A DNA stretch of 64,000 nt from Rusavskia elegans (GCA_011316305.1 SAUG01000070.1:1-64000); one strand, 5' to 3'. Positions 11,624 to 24,219 are shown, counted from the stretch's first letter. Numbers and translations: made by a program. The notes: a model not told the origin generated them from the letters alone.

Positions 11624-12186
11624 TCTGACAAGTAGACACCCCCGTTGAGGAGAGGGAATCCAATCAGGGCTTCCAAATCCATTCTTCTAGACGACAAGGT
11701 GTGTATATATACCAGGCGACATAGAGATAGGAAGGTAAAGAGTTCACATTCATGGTTCGAACTAGAGACTAATAAATATTCATCACTCATCCGTTGGTAT
11801 ATCGTCATCGACCCTGGTTCAACCTTCCACAAGCGGCCGCCACCCTTAGCGTGCCTTCCACTAAGCATCCAGAGGGTGGGATTCTGCCGAACCTCCCCAG
11901 GCCATCGTGTTCTGGACCGACTCATCCAAGGACTGTTTCTGGAGGAGCTCACCTGCTGGGGACGGAAACGAGTCACCACCATTCGTAGAAACGGTGTCTT
12001 TTTTCCGATAGCGAAAGAGTCACTAAAAGGCTATAGGGTCCTGGAGGCCAAGATGGAGAATGTCACGAGGGTTCACTGGACCCTCGGCTGTGTCTCCAGA
12101 GATAGTGGGTGATGATCGAGGCATTCGACTGAGAAACGTATTCGTTTGGATTCATCAGAACCACCGCCCGGCGTGTTCCGCGAATA
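11624..12186. other. Intergenic, MFS promoter and 3' flank of J-protein gene
   Basis: A TATA-like run (TATATATACC near 11703) lies about 80 bp upstream of the MFS start on the minus strand. Nothing else is recognisable. Confidence 0.5.
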
Positions 12187-13493
12187 TCATGTCGCGGTTA
12201 GACGTGCTCCAGCGGGCGCTCCTACTCTTCTTTTGGCCATTGCTCTTCCCATGGCGTCTCGAACCTCCGGATCGGACCTGATCGTGTTTTGGACAAGCCA
12301 CTCTCGAACCCTACCTTTCATGTCATTCTGACCGGCTTCATCCCCCACAAGTGGCGTCATCTCCAATGCCAACAGTCTTTGTGTCTCGACCTCTGTGCTT
12401 TGGGCCATTTGCTCTAATCGCTGAAGTTGCTGCTCATCGAATCCGGATGACGAGTTCGACGCCGGTCGATCTTGAGGGGCGAAGAGAGGCGAGATCTGGC
12501 CCAGCGCAATGAAAAAGGTGAAGGTCGCTTTGTGGGCCAAAGCAAGAAACTGGAAAGGGAGAATTGGTGGATGCGATGTGAAGGTCGTGAAGAAAGGGTT
12601 CACCACCTTTGTGAGTATCGGTGACCAATAAGGCCGAGTGAGCGTGTGGTACTCGACCATAGCAAGACCGCCGAAGATGAGATAGCGCCACTGTGTGAAT
12701 GTGTCAGCGATCTGGAAGCTTCCGAGCTCGACCTTGGGATGAGCGAATCTAGTGCATCGCGAGACTACCTACGTATCGGCCCCACTGAAGATACCCGAAC
12801 AGACCGAGGAGTATCATAACCGCGATGGATCCACCATACAAGGGAGTAACGGTCTGTACGCCAACGAAGAGGTAGTCACGGATCGAAGAAACATGTTGCC
12901 ATGCTAGTACGTCAGGACCGAAGCGCTCGTACGCCCAGCGTTTTGTTGTGTCCGTGAGGGTATCTTGGGCCGACTTCAATTTCACAAAGTAAATCTCTGC
13001 ATTGGCGTGTTCTTCCGGATTCACCGCCTTGTCAGGATGATATATGGCAGCCCTGAGATGGACAACCAGGTTAGTATTTTTAAGCGGTAGAAGAACGTCG
13101 TGGGCACCCTACAGCCTTCGGAATCTCGCTTTGATCTTCTTCTCATCCACGTCGACTGGCAAGTCCAAATCCTGGTAAAAGTCCCCTTCTTGTCGCAACG
13201 AGTAATCGGCTTCATATATGGTATAGAGCAAGTAGATGGCTATGACTGCAATGTGTATTCTGTGTCGGTGCTTGATGTATCGAGGAGTGCCAGGTTGAGG
13301 TTTAGGGTCACCAGCCCGTATGGTGATGCCATAATAAATAGTCTGAATCCAACCTGTGACTAGCTACATCCTGTCAGCCATTATCCCACGGTTGATGATC
13401 CGTCACAAGCAATGAACCAAGGATCGCATACTGAGGGCTTCTCACATTCGGTAGGAAAGTCCAGCCAACGTAGGACAGGATGTTGCTCGACAT
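12187..13493 (-). CDS. Membrane-anchored J-domain (Hsp40) co-chaperone
   Basis: Four exons (13446-13493, 13113-13363, 12773-13052, 12187-12690) give 360 aa. The first exon of 16 codons is chosen because its GTGAGA donor keeps phase and yields the smooth join GWTFLPN-LVTGWIQTIYYG. Order: short hydrophobic N-terminus, TM segment near 53-70 (IAVIAIYLLYTIY), J domain about 80-145 with the HPD motif at 105-107 (IYHPDK), then hydrophobic segments near 165-190 and 195-210, and a C-terminal charged tail. The HPD tripeptide stimulates Hsp70 ATPase. Multiple membrane segments place it in an intracellular membrane, most likely the ER (compare yeast Erj5), but this localisation is inference. The gene is divergent from RPA43 with 238 bp between start codons. 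Confidence 0.87.
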
Positions 13494-13731
13494 TATAAGA
13501 GGCTCACAAAAGAACGGATTGAACAGAGTTCGACGGAGTGCGTCCTATCATTGCAAGGTGTTGGTGCTGTGTAGGTGTCTTCAAGGAACAAGGGCGGGTT
13601 CTGGTCGAAAAGATGAAACAGGTCGGTGGATCGGCGGCTATGAGCACCGACTTCCTATTAATAGCGCGTAAGCCTGAAACAAATCGACAAGCGACTTTGA
13701 AATTCTGGATCATTGGAATCAAGTGTGTGTA
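13494..13731. promoter_or_regulatory. Shared divergent promoter of J-protein and RPA43
   Basis: The 238-bp gap between the two start codons must hold both promoters. I see no strong TATA box. Co-regulation is possible but not shown by the sequence. Confidence 0.5.
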
Positions 13732-14790
13732 ATGATGTCCGTGGCCAACGACAATTTTGCTAGTCCACTCCCAGATCAGAAGGCGAAAGAGCCTCGTGAA
13801 CACAAGCGATCCAAGAAGAGGAAGCGACAAGCCCAGGATGAGTCGGACTCACTTCCGACTGTGAAGAGGCACAAATCCAAAAGTCAAGCGCCCCTTTCCA
13901 AAACACCAGACAATCCCTCAAATACTTCAATCCCACAAGAGAGGTCACCATTTCACCAGCAGACGGCGTCGTTATACCTGCCTCTCCCGCCAATCGCTCA
14001 GAGCCATCCTTTACAAGGCATATGTGCTGAACATTTGTCACCCCTCATTCTAACATACTATTCACCTTTACGGGGAGTCATAATATCATTTCACAACGCA
14101 CGACTTTCAACAGACGCGCAGCAGGACCCATCGGGCCGAGATGAACCCGTCCTGGCGCAGGCCATTGACGAATATGCGGCCCCTCACGTCTGGGTAGTGG
14201 TAGATTTCTTACTTTTCAGACCTCAGAGGGGCAACGCCATCGAAGGCTGGATAAACCTACAGAACGAGGGAAATATTGGCCTGGTGTGTTGGAACTTTTT
14301 CAATGCCACCATCGAAAGGAAGCGACTACCAAAAGGATGGAAGTGGATACCGGGTGGCCTAGATCTAGGAGGCGCACAGAGGAAGAAGAAAAAGCTCAAA
14401 GGCAGCGAACGGAGTGATCCAATGGATATCGACCAGGAAGAGATCCTTCCGCAAATCAACGGTGTTCATGACATTGAAGGGCATTTCGAGGATGGTGATG
14501 GGAGAAGGATACAGGGTTTGATGCACTTTTTAGTCAAGGATGTGGATTCGTCACGAGGTTCCGGCGGGGACACTGGCTTCCTCAGCATTGAAGGCACCTT
14601 GCTGGGGGAAGCAGAAGAGCGGAGATTAAGAGAGTCGGAAACCAAAAACGACCTTTCACGGGGTACGAGGCAGGTTAGGAAGGAGCATCATGTGGCTAAC
14701 GGGATGTCTGGCGCATTGGTCTCAGAGGGAGATGAACAACACGTGGACGCGGACATACCTGAGAAGTCGAGACGAAAATCCGCACATTAG
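13732..14790 (+). CDS. RPA43: RNA polymerase I subunit Rpa43
   Basis: Single exon; two adjacent ATGs (13732 and 13735), the first giving 352 aa. The N-terminus (about 15-65) is Lys/Arg/Ser-rich and nuclear-import-like (KRSKKRKRQ). The SHS2/Rpb7-N-like domain starts near 83 (ASLYLPLPPI) with HPLQGICAEHLSPLILTYY, a hallmark of the Rpb7/Rpa43 family, then GVIISFHNA. The OB-fold follows (PHVWVVVDFLLFRPQRGN ... EGWINLQNEGNIGLVCWNFF). Rpa43 pairs with Rpa14 in the Pol I stalk and contacts Rrn3 during rRNA gene initiation. The C-terminal tail is acidic then basic, as is common in fungal orthologues. Confidence 0.92.
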   Translation: MMSVANDNFASPLPDQKAKEPREHKRSKKRKRQAQDESDSLPTVKRHKSKSQAPLSKTPDNPSNTSIPQERSPFHQQTASLYLPLPPIAQSHPLQGICAEHLSPLILTYYSPLRGVIISFHNARLSTDAQQDPSGRDEPVLAQAIDEYAAPHVWVVVDFLLFRPQRGNAIEGWINLQNEGNIGLVCWNFFNATIERKRLPKGWKWIPGGLDLGGAQRKKKKLKGSERSDPMDIDQEEILPQINGVHDIEGHFEDGDGRRIQGLMHFLVKDVDSSRGSGGDTGFLSIEGTLLGEAEERRLRESETKNDLSRGTRQVRKEHHVANGMSGALVSEGDEQHVDADIPEKSRRKSAH

Positions 14791-14977
14791 ATTACTGCTG
14801 CGATTGCACTGCCAAAATCACCCCAATTGGCTTATTCACTAATACGTGATGGTACTGTTGGAGGTGACCCACGTCCAATTAAATATGTTCGAGACGCGCT
14901 CCTCGGCTCTCCACATTTCTCATGATCACGTAGTCTAGGACCCACCACCATTCGATACTGCATAATTCTCTGCACAA

Positions 14978-17900
14978 ATGAGGCTGCGTTTGACTGTTCA
15001 GAGACACGGACTGCCTCCGGCACGAGTCCTATGGACGATCGCCGCTGTGCGTCCACCTTATTCCACCGCAGGACCCGAGCCCACCGTTGCCCAGCTCCTG
15101 GAGCAGGTCAATGAGATCATTCCATTGGAGTCTGAAGATTGGGGCCTGGAAGACTATGCGGTCGAGGTCGGAGGCTTCGAGTGCTTGCACTTCTCGGAAA
15201 CTTCTCAAGTATTGAAAGAAGACGATGAAGTTTGGTGCGATGCTACATCTCGTGCTCCTTTCTTACACTGATGTCAAACCAGTATACGACCTTTAAGCAC
15301 TTTAGACCTCCGCTGCCGCAGAATCTCGGGACGGGATCAAATCTCTAGTGATGGCAGACACCTCACTGATGGGGTTGCTTTCGGCAGGCCACTACTCCGC
15401 CGCCCGGACAGACCAGCCATTCGTATCCCGCCCAGGAAACGGAGACGCCTCACACATGACCAAGACGATGAAGAGGACTTCGAAGCCGACAGTCAGCTTG
15501 TCGTGCATTCTGGCTCGAGGGATGAATTGAGGTCACTCTCAGGAAGTGATGATAGTGGGGACTCGGTCATTGCATCTGACGAAGAGGAAGATTTACATGC
15601 TGAGTTGAATGACATCCCTCATGACCTTGATCTTGCTATTGTGGAAGATGAAGACGTACACATCCCCGATCGACCTTTAGCCCCTGCTGGAGTCGACTCA
15701 CAGCAACTTGGTGCTCTCACGACACGTCGCCCTCGCAAAGCACAGGGCCTAGGGTTAATTTCTTCAAGCCTTCTCGTGGACGAAGATGGGAAACCTTACC
15801 CTGAGACTTATGATAACCCTCTCCTGGATATGTTCGCGGACGATGAGTCAGTCGGAAGGGCAGCATCGCCGGCGCGCATGGAGCAGGGAGAGCGCGGTCC
15901 TGCATCCAGGCAGCATCAGAGACACCGTCCAGGAGTCGCAAGCAGAACACCTAGCACGAGCAGTGGGAGATCTCCCGGCGAGCACGGCAAAAGCGTTCGA
16001 TTTCACGAGTCGGAGCTCGACACGCCTGCTACAGTGCGCTTAGAATCGAGTGATGATTCAGGGGACGATGATTTCGAGCCTTCTGACGACATCAGCATGG
16101 TAGAGGACGAGTCAGACAAAGAGAATGCTACTCCGGGCTCCCAAGCAAGTACTGATATTAATGTGAGTTCCCGTCATGTATTTAATAGCCACAAACCGGG
16201 GTTGACTCCGCCATCTAGGAGGCAGCCGAGCTAGCAGCTAAGACCGATTCACTCTTTTCTTCTGGAAGCGACTCTGATACTGATGACACGTCTTCGTCTG
16301 GATCTTCAAGCTTGGGCAGCATGGGTTTTGATTCTGAAGGTGAATATGCTACTCGTACGAGAATTAGGCATGTAAAAAGGGATCAGGAGACCTCGTCGTC
16401 AGGGTCGTCAAGCTCAGACAGTACAAGCTCGAGCTCGGAGGACGAACAACCACCAAAACCATCGAGCATTTCAAAGCAAGCGGCAGATGCGCTGACTCGA
16501 AAGGACAAGATTTCGAGTGTGCCAATTGACGGTCGTGACGAATCACGAGAATCACAAGAATCAAGAGAACCAGTTGCACCTGGCGCCGGTCAGAAACGCA
16601 CACAGATGCGTAATCAGCGGCGTAGGGAAAATAAGAAACTGTTGCGCCTTAAGAAGTTGGGTGAACTTCCGTCAAACGCAACAATAGCTGACTTGCACGC
16701 ATTGGAAGCTGCCCAATTCGAATCAAGGCGACAAAATCTACTACAGGCGATCTCCTCGGGGGGTGTTAATGTTGAGAATGATCTGGCCCTTAACCAGGCG
16801 TCCGCCGTTATTGGAAGCCGCTCACCAACATCTTCTCCACGTTCGTCGGCCGTGGAATCATCGAATGCCGCGATATCTAACATCGAGAAGTCCACTTCGA
16901 GCTCGACTGAGAAAAGACTGATCGATATCATATCAGCGTCCAAACCAGGCAACGGCCTGGTCACTGGCGCTACTCGTGACCAAAAGGAAGAGTCTACCGT
17001 TCCAGACGTACAGACTTCTCGAGAAGATTCGCAGTCCCTTACGCACGCCAGTCCAAGCTTACTCGTTAATGAGGACATTACTGCCGCAGCTAAACCGCGG
17101 ATGAGGCTTGACATGAACAGCTCCAGACGATTACTATTTGGTGCATTGGGCCACAGAGCCCCCAAAACCAAGGAAGATGAAGTCAAATTACAAGAAAAGC
17201 TGAGGAAAGATGCCCATACACCGAGAAAGCCGCCGCCACAAACGGTGGAAGACAATAACGAGCTGGAAGCAAATGCCTTGGGCCCTCCAGACGAGAACAG
17301 TAGATGGCAAGATAAAATCGAGCTTTCTGCGGTCGAATGCTGTTATGATGGTATTGAGCTTAGTACCCCTCCGTTCCCCTTTGTCCAAAGATGGGACCAA
17401 CAGCAGCAGAGGGGATATGGCGCTGGACCGACGGGCTTCTCGCAAAAGTCGAAGAAGCGAAAAAGGAACAACAGGAATTACGAAGCTTCCTTCGACCCTT
17501 TCGAGGATGATGCAGCCCCAGATCCGGAGCCGCGAACTCCACACGACGTCGACGCACAATTTGACGACAATACCACCAAGAACAACGAGGGACAAGTCCC
17601 TAGCGATCGGATTACCAGCGATGAGAACCTGAAGGCAGCTAACGACCAACTGTTACGGGAGACCGAGGAGACATATGGAGCTTTACATGAGACATCAGAT
17701 CCACCGAAAGACCTACCTCACATTCCTGACGACTTATCTGCATACCCTGACCTGGAACAAGCAGCCTGTTCTGCAGGCACGGTCATTGCGTTCAAGCAGC
17801 TGGACATGTCTGCGGCGACTAATTGGCAGCCCATAAGGTCTGAATACCGCACAGCTCTCGTCGACAACGTGCTTGATGACGGCACGCTTTCGATAAAAAT

Positions 17901-19512
17901 GGCCCTTCGAGACCAATCCCGCAAAGAACATCGGTATGATCCAGATACTGGGGAAAGACTATATACAAAATTCGAAATGCCAGGCTATGACGAGAACAAC
18001 AACAATGGTGTACGTGAGCTTGCTTTTGTTGAGCTCATTGATCCTAAGTTGGTCCAAGCTCCCAAAAAGATGCTTGAGGATATCGAGGAACCATCTTCCG
18101 TTGTCTTTCACAATGTCAATGGAGGAGTTGAGGAACGTGAACAGCAAGCCAAGACAGACTATCAGTCCCCAGTTCCCTCCGACAATATCGTCCAGCAGGT
18201 ACCTAAGGGCATTCGCGACCCTCAGAAGGATGCCGAAGCGACCGAGCAAGTCCGCAAGGAAATCCAGGATCTTATCAAGGATGCTGGATGGCGCTCAAGT
18301 ATCCAGTCCAACGAAAGTCTTCGGCAAGAGGATCCAGACGACTCGTGGGTAAATCAAGATCATGGAATGGACTACGCAATAGACGAAACCCACCAAGATT
18401 CCGAAGCTCCCGATAGCACGCCTTTCCAAGTGCCATCGTCTCCACGCTTCAATGGCTTTAGCTCGAGCCCACCTGCCGAGCCGTACCAAGAAGTTGAAGA
18501 CCAGGTCAAATATCCTAATCTCAGAGGCGCGTCCGCCGAACGATACGACGGAGCAACGGATGATCCAGACCGAACCATGGCGGATACAAGCTCACAAGCA
18601 GACATGGAAGCCATGCAAGCCATCCGTGAAGATTTTGAGAAAGCATTGGATCGGCCGGCCTCGCAGAAGGATTTCGACCATCCTCTCGACTCGTTCGGAG
18701 GATCCAGATCTCCCGTTATGACCTCTCAAGAAGCTGATCAGGAGAGTACATCTCCGCCAGCTGACACGTACCCATACACCAACACCATCCCCGATTCCCA
18801 ACCAGCGCCATCCAAACCCACCACTACCTTCACCTCCTCTCTACACAATCATAATCACAAACACAGCTCCTCTGATAACGATGACCTCCCCGATCTCTCC
18901 CCCGTCTTCACATCCTTCAACTCCCAGCGGGCCTTCTCCATCTCAAACAACATCAACGATAAAATCAAATCAGAACACCATTCCTCCTCCTCAGACGAAG
19001 CCTTCATGTCAACCCTCCCCTCCCACCAGAAGAAAAAACCCACCACCAAAACCTCAAACAACAAAAACAACAGAAACAAACCACCAAGTTCCTCCGCCCC
19101 CGCCCGAACATCCACCATCATCTCCAAACCCCAACCATCAATCCACCAAAAAGCCAAACCCAAACCCAAACCCACATCAGCATCAGCAACTTTCCAAAAA
19201 CCAAATAAATACGAACCCGCACCGCGCATTTCGCAAGATTGGATCGGAACCCAAGTCGTCGATCTGACGATGTCGAGCGATCCGATTGATTTTTCGATGG
19301 AGATGATGGAGGAGGAGAATATTGCTCCTTTTAAGGTCAAGGATGAGGATAGTGCTGGTGATAGTGAGGTTGCAGATGGTGGTAGTTTGCCGAGGGGGGC
19401 GGGGTGGGTGAGGAAGGGTAAGGGTAAGATGATGGTGGGGAAGAAGGTTTCGTTGGGGTTGGGTGGCGGTGGTGGTGGTGGTGGGAAGGGGAGAATCAAG
19501 TGCGGGAGGTGA
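14978..19512 (+). CDS. Coilin-like nuclear protein (Ub-like N-terminus, Tudor-like domain)
   Basis: Three exons (14978-15234, 15283-16162, 16219-19512) give 1476 aa. The N-terminal globular block (1-145) starts MRLRLTVQRHGLPPARVLW and runs through DDEV-CIRPLSTLDLR to RISGRDQISSDGRH, a fungal domain resembling the coilin N-terminus. A basic patch (PPRKRRRL) follows as a likely NLS. Long Ser/Asp/Glu-rich stretches (about 170-420) resemble CK2-type acidic disordered regions. A compact domain near 885-990 (GTVIAFKQLDMSAATNWQP, then RSEYRTALV and VDNVLDDGTLSIKMALRD) resembles the atypical Tudor domain at the coilin C-terminus. The remainder is disordered, ending in a poly-Gly run and basic tail. 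Ub-like start plus acidic linker plus Tudor-like end fits coilin, the Cajal-body scaffold, but this is inference from layout and motifs. Confidence 0.72.
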
Positions 19513-19936
19513 GGTGAGGGAGGTAGGTGATGGGGGGATTGGGGGGATGGGTATGTGGTAGAAAGGTTTGAGTTTGATATTCTATGCTTTTATGTTGTGT
19601 TGCAATGGGCTTTTTATGAGAGAGAGTAAGCATTTGCCAAGGGAGCTGACCGTATGATAAGATACCTTACATTATTGGCTAAACGAAAGTATGTCTTTGA
19701 GGGTGGGGGCTGGTATCATGGATATCATTCGATTCATAAGTAGTATTAAGCTTACCCTATCCATGAGCCTTGATTTCTTGCGACAGCTTCATATTTCCCG
19801 TCAAGGACGCCAGTGCTCCTCTGTCCAATTAATCGTCCTTCTGATGTTGAACAACCGACTTCCAGCGCCTGCACCTTCGGTTTCCAATTTCCCTCACCCG
19901 CTCCCGGGTCCTACGCCCTTGTCTCCCCATTCTCCC
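19513..19936. other. Intergenic between convergent genes
   Basis: 3' flanks of the coilin-like and arrestin genes. Starts G-rich (continuing the poly-Gly coding region) and becomes AT-rich. Nothing else seen. Confidence 0.55.
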
Positions 19937-21878
19937 TCACGCACCCCCAGGTCCTCCACCTTCACGATGCTGATAATCCCTCCTCGCCCCCTCCACAGGC
20001 CCGATCCCTTCAGCAATAGCCTCCTGATAAGTCGGCGGCGCCTCATCCTCATACGGCTCTTCCGGGTGCGTCTGTCCCGTCGCGATCGGAGTGGACGGGT
20101 CATGGTCCAGAATGACCGGGTGCGCAACATCCGGCGGCGCTGCTGCTGCTGGCGAAAGGTGCGATGATGGTGGATACGCGGAGATTTTTGATGGAGATGT
20201 TGGGGGAATGGCTTGGGGACCGACGAGGGGGCGACGACTCTCAGCCATGGCTTGGAGGAGCGCCTGTGGAGGGCGGATGCCGCTGTAGACGGAGACGGGC
20301 ATTTTGAGGGTGTGGACGGTGAGTTCCGGCTGACGTGAGGGTTAGTAGATGTTCAAGTTGGAGAGAATTGGTTGGTTGATGAAAATCCATAGACTTACGA
20401 ATGTTTGGTCTCCCAAGCCGTGTGTCAAGCCGATCTTGACAAGTACGAAATAAGTGCGGGAGATGTTGCAGGTGTCAAATGTTGGGGCTATGGTATTTGG
20501 CAAGGGGATATCTTTCCACCACCCTTTGTCAATTTCCATGACTTTGTCGATCTCCGGCAGCCGAATCCGCATGTTGCTTTTACTGGTAAGGACGGTGCTA
20601 GTTAGGTTCTCCCTCACAAGATGATGAGCCCGGACGACTGTGTTGGCCACCAGTTCAATTTGCAGCAACTGAAGGTAAATGCTGGCAGGGGAATCGTTCA
20701 GCTTTGTAATGATTATCCGCAAAGGAAGTGGTTCGTTACAAGTGACGATGGCGGGATCTGGTAGCCGAGCGTCGATGCATATGTTGCATACTTGGAGGGG
20801 GGCCGTCGTGGTAGGGGTTGAGGAGGCGTTTGAGCCGACGGCAAGTTGAGACCCCTTTCGAAAAATGCTTGGTGGCTGCTTGTTTGAAGATTTGGCGGGG
20901 GCAGAGGGTTGGCCAACAGGCGCAAACTGATGCTGTCTTCGTGCGTATGACTCCAGTCTGTTGGGTGCAGGGCGTGGGGGCTCGATGGGGAGAAAAGGGA
21001 AAAGATACTCCTGGGGGATTGTCAATGGAGCCGCGGTATTATGGAAGGGCACTCACGGTCCTGTAGTTTTCCCTATAAAAAGCTGGGCGGACTACGGTTG
21101 CTTTGATGTAGTACCGAATGATGGCTTGGTCCTGAAAGGCGTGCAAGGTTGGTGGCAGAGTCTTCTTGACATGACGGTCCCGGTTTCCAGGAGCCTGCAT
21201 CTGCAGACCGCCAATATTGACGACTGCAGGCTGATAATCGACGCAGGTGTTGTTGAATGGAAGCTACGAAGTCAGTCGGTAAAGATCGACACACAGCGAC
21301 GAGGATTGCTGGTACCTTGAAATCAAAAGGGAAGTCGTGCTGGCCTGGTTGGAAGGTATAGACTCCATCTCGCTTGGCGGATTGCAGGTTTGTTGCCGGG
21401 AAGACGGTGACGGCTTTGTATAAGATCTAAAGACAAGAGAAAATTCAGCCCTGCTGTGAGGTAGAATACAGAGGCAAAGCAACACGGGGGCATTCGATAT
21501 CAAGAAGAATGGTGGAGCATAAATAGATCCAAGGTACATGTAATATTCCCACACGGAAAGCTAGGCATTGACATATGCTACGCTACCATCGACACCGGAA
21601 GGACATTCTCTTTCATTCAGGGGGGTAAATCAATGGGACCGACTTACCTTGTGGACTTCAGTCTCGGTGACAATGTCCTCTCTCCGGCGACGGATACCCC
21701 CAAAGCCAAATGGATCGGGGGGCTCGCCTTCCAGCCGTGATTTACTCTCGCCCTCAAGCTTCACATTGACGGCGGTAATGTCCTCAGTCCTCGTGAGACT
21801 CAGGATGGCTTTCCCTCGGATGAAATCGAGATTGGTGTATACGGACCGAGCGTCCTGGAGTTGGATCCGGATCGACAT
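19937..21878 (-). CDS. Arrestin-family trafficking adaptor (ART) with PPTY motif
   Basis: Five exons (21648-21878, 21316-21426, 21057-21263, 20399-21010, 19937-20329), all phase-consistent, give 517 aa. Residues 1-185 are an arrestin N-domain (MSIRIQLQDARSVYTNLDF start; TFQPGQHDFPFDF; LPFNNTCVDY). Residues about 235-390 form the arrestin C-domain (PLPLRIIITKLNDSPASIYL; TYFVLVKIGL). The C-terminal tail is Pro-rich and contains APPTYQEAI, a PPxY motif at about 485-488 that recruits Rsp5/Nedd4-type HECT ligases. Such proteins direct ubiquitination and endocytosis of plasma-membrane transporters. The third intron is only 46 nt, but retaining it brings an in-frame stop. Which transporter it serves cannot be told. 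Confidence 0.88.
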
Positions 21879-22362
21879 GACGGTGTCTTTGTACAGGCAT
21901 CAAGAAGTGGTGAAGATGGCGCTTACTTTGGCCAATCGATGAGGCTATCATAAAGATGCGCATGGGATGTCTATCATAATGACGGCTAGCATGACTGTGG
22001 AGGAAGAGCATCGTGCCTGGCAGAAATGCTTACAGCAGATACGTATCATGCCTTATATTAGCAAACATGAAGGTCGCAAGTGACTGCCTCGTTTCCACCA
22101 AAGAAGGTGGCTGAGCAGCTGGAACTAACGGATCAAAAAGGTCCGGCACCGCGAATAGAATAAAACTGTAAGACGGGAAAGTACAATGCAGAGAGACTAA
22201 CTTAATTATAAGGAGGGTACGACCTGCAATATCAGAGTTATTCATAGTAATCAATCGTCTGATTCTCATTGCAATCAGGCATCGTCTTATCTTGCTCCTC
22301 ATGACCCATCTCCCTCGCTATGCTACAAAGTATAGAGCCCCCTGCCACATGGACCGACCTCC
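21879..22362. other. Intergenic, arrestin promoter and 3' flank of AIF-like gene
   Basis: No gene or repeat seen; moderately AT-rich. Confidence 0.5.
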
Positions 22363-24219
22363 TCATATTTTGACTTCCGACGGCAGACCCACATCCAAGA
22401 CGCTCTTTCCATTCCTCAACTCGCTGAGTGACGGCATCTTGCTCCGTCTCATCAGTTCCGCGCTTTGGCTCATGACTGGATCCATCTGCATGCTGGCCAC
22501 TGCCACCACCGTCTCGCCTTTCCCATAGAACGCTGCGAACTTGGCCTCATCCGGCTGTCCCTGCAGCACCACATCGTCCCACCCGTTCGGTGTGTTCCCG
22601 CAGTACCGTAGCTGCGACCCCATCGCCGACCAGAAAACCGGGATGAAAGGCTTGGGTGCCACATGTGGTTTGGCAATGCTTGCCGCCACTGACCGCCCCG
22701 CGTTTTGCGCAACGTTCCAGTGCTCAATCCGAGTCAAGGTGCCATTCCCACCGGGTCCATGGTACGGGTATGTCGCGATGTCGCCAATTGCATAGACTCC
22801 CGGTTGGCCCTCAACCTCAAATGACTCGTTCGTCTTGACCGAGCCATCCTTCTCGAGTTGGATTCCCCCATCTTCTTGCAGATAATCGGTAGCAGGAGAA
22901 ACACCGACACCCAGCACCACCAAGTCTGCCGGAAGGCTCGTCCCATCCTTCAGTGAAACGCTTCCCACCTTCGATCCATCGTCACTCGATGCTTTTGCCG
23001 AGTCGACTGAGGCACCCATGTGGAATTTGACCCCGTTCTTCGAAATGAGCTTCTGGAAGATCTTGCCGACCTCGCTGCCCATGACCCTCTCGAGAGGCGC
23101 CTCTTCCATCCCCACGACCGTGACGGTGTTGTTGCTGGAAAGTGCGTTCGCTACCTCCATGCCGATGAAGGACGAGCCAATGATCACGACGTTCTTGCCC
23201 TTCTTCTCGCCAACTGCTCCCAGGATTGCTTGCACATCGGGTATCGTCCGTAGCAGGAAGATGTTCGACAGCTCTTTGAACCCGGGTAACGGTAGCGCTT
23301 TGGGTGTGCCGCCGCTGGCAAGGATGAGTTTGGTGTAGGGATAAGTCTTGCCGGACTGGGTGGAAACGGACCTGGACTTGAAGTCGACACTCTTAACTTC
23401 GTCCGAGACGGTAGCTATGGATGCCGAGTCGAACCAGTCCTGTGATCTCCATTCGACTTTGGACTTGTCTGCGATCAGCGCCTTGGACAGCTTGGTACGG
23501 TCAATGGGCAGGTTGGGTTCCTTGGAGACGATGGTGATGTCGCCTTTGAAGCCTTGCTCTCGAAGGGCTTGCACAGCTCCCATCGCTCCGCTACCACTGT
23601 ATTCGCAAAAGCAGTCAGTATGCTTCGGTCATCGAGTTGCCCATGACACTAACCCTCCGACGACGACGACCTTCTCCTGTCCCTGTGCTGCGCATTTGAC
23701 GTTGGGGTTCCTTCTGCTCGCCTTGATCGTTGCCTCTTCTCCCTTGATGTAGACAGCTCCGCTCTTCTCGTAAACGTCGAATTTCGCAAGAGGGTCTAGA
23801 GCAGGGGCGTCTTCGACATCACCCGTGCCAACGTTGAAGCATGCTGGGAACGTTGGTAAGCCGTGCAGCAAGGAGGGGAAGACGATGTATTTACCGCCAT
23901 GCCAGGCGCAAGTGAGTCTTCCCTCGGGAGTCAAGACACCAAGCTTCAACGGGGCGCCATAATGCGTGCAGTTGGAGCTCATAGCGTGCGTCGTACCTCC
24001 TACTCGTGCCAGGAGGACTTTCCCATTCTCGATACCTTCCACCTCGACTTCACGTTTCTCACCATTTTTGAGGTCCAAGGCTGACAGCCCCTTGATCTTG
24101 TATTCTTGAGCCATGATGATCGCTGATGTCGTGAAACTTGGTCTCTGTAATTGAACTCTTAAAAGCGATCTTGAGCAGAAACGAAAGGATTGAGGAAGCA
24201 ATTGGGAAAGTAGTGGCAT
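22363..24219 (-). CDS. Rieske-domain AIF-like FAD/NAD oxidoreductase (AIFM3 type)
   Basis: Three exons (23895-24219, 23654-23843, 22363-23596). Translation from the ATG at 24114 gives 547 aa; an in-frame ATG at 24219 adds 35 residues rich in Leu, Arg and Ser that look like a mitochondrial presequence. Numbering from MAQEYK: Rieske domain 1-110 with ligands C49, H51 (CTHYG) and C69, H72 (CAWHG). Then VVVVGGGSGAMGAVQALRE, the FAD Rossmann motif, and a second dinucleotide motif VVIIGSSFIGMEVANAL for NAD(P)H, followed by GVYAIGDIATYP. The architecture equals AIFM3/AIF-like proteins and bacterial ferredoxin reductases with an N-terminal Rieske. The first intron (23844-23894, 51 nt) has no stop and is a multiple of three; unspliced, it would insert 17 residues between the second ligand pair and the next strand, so splicing is assumed. 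Confidence 0.88.
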
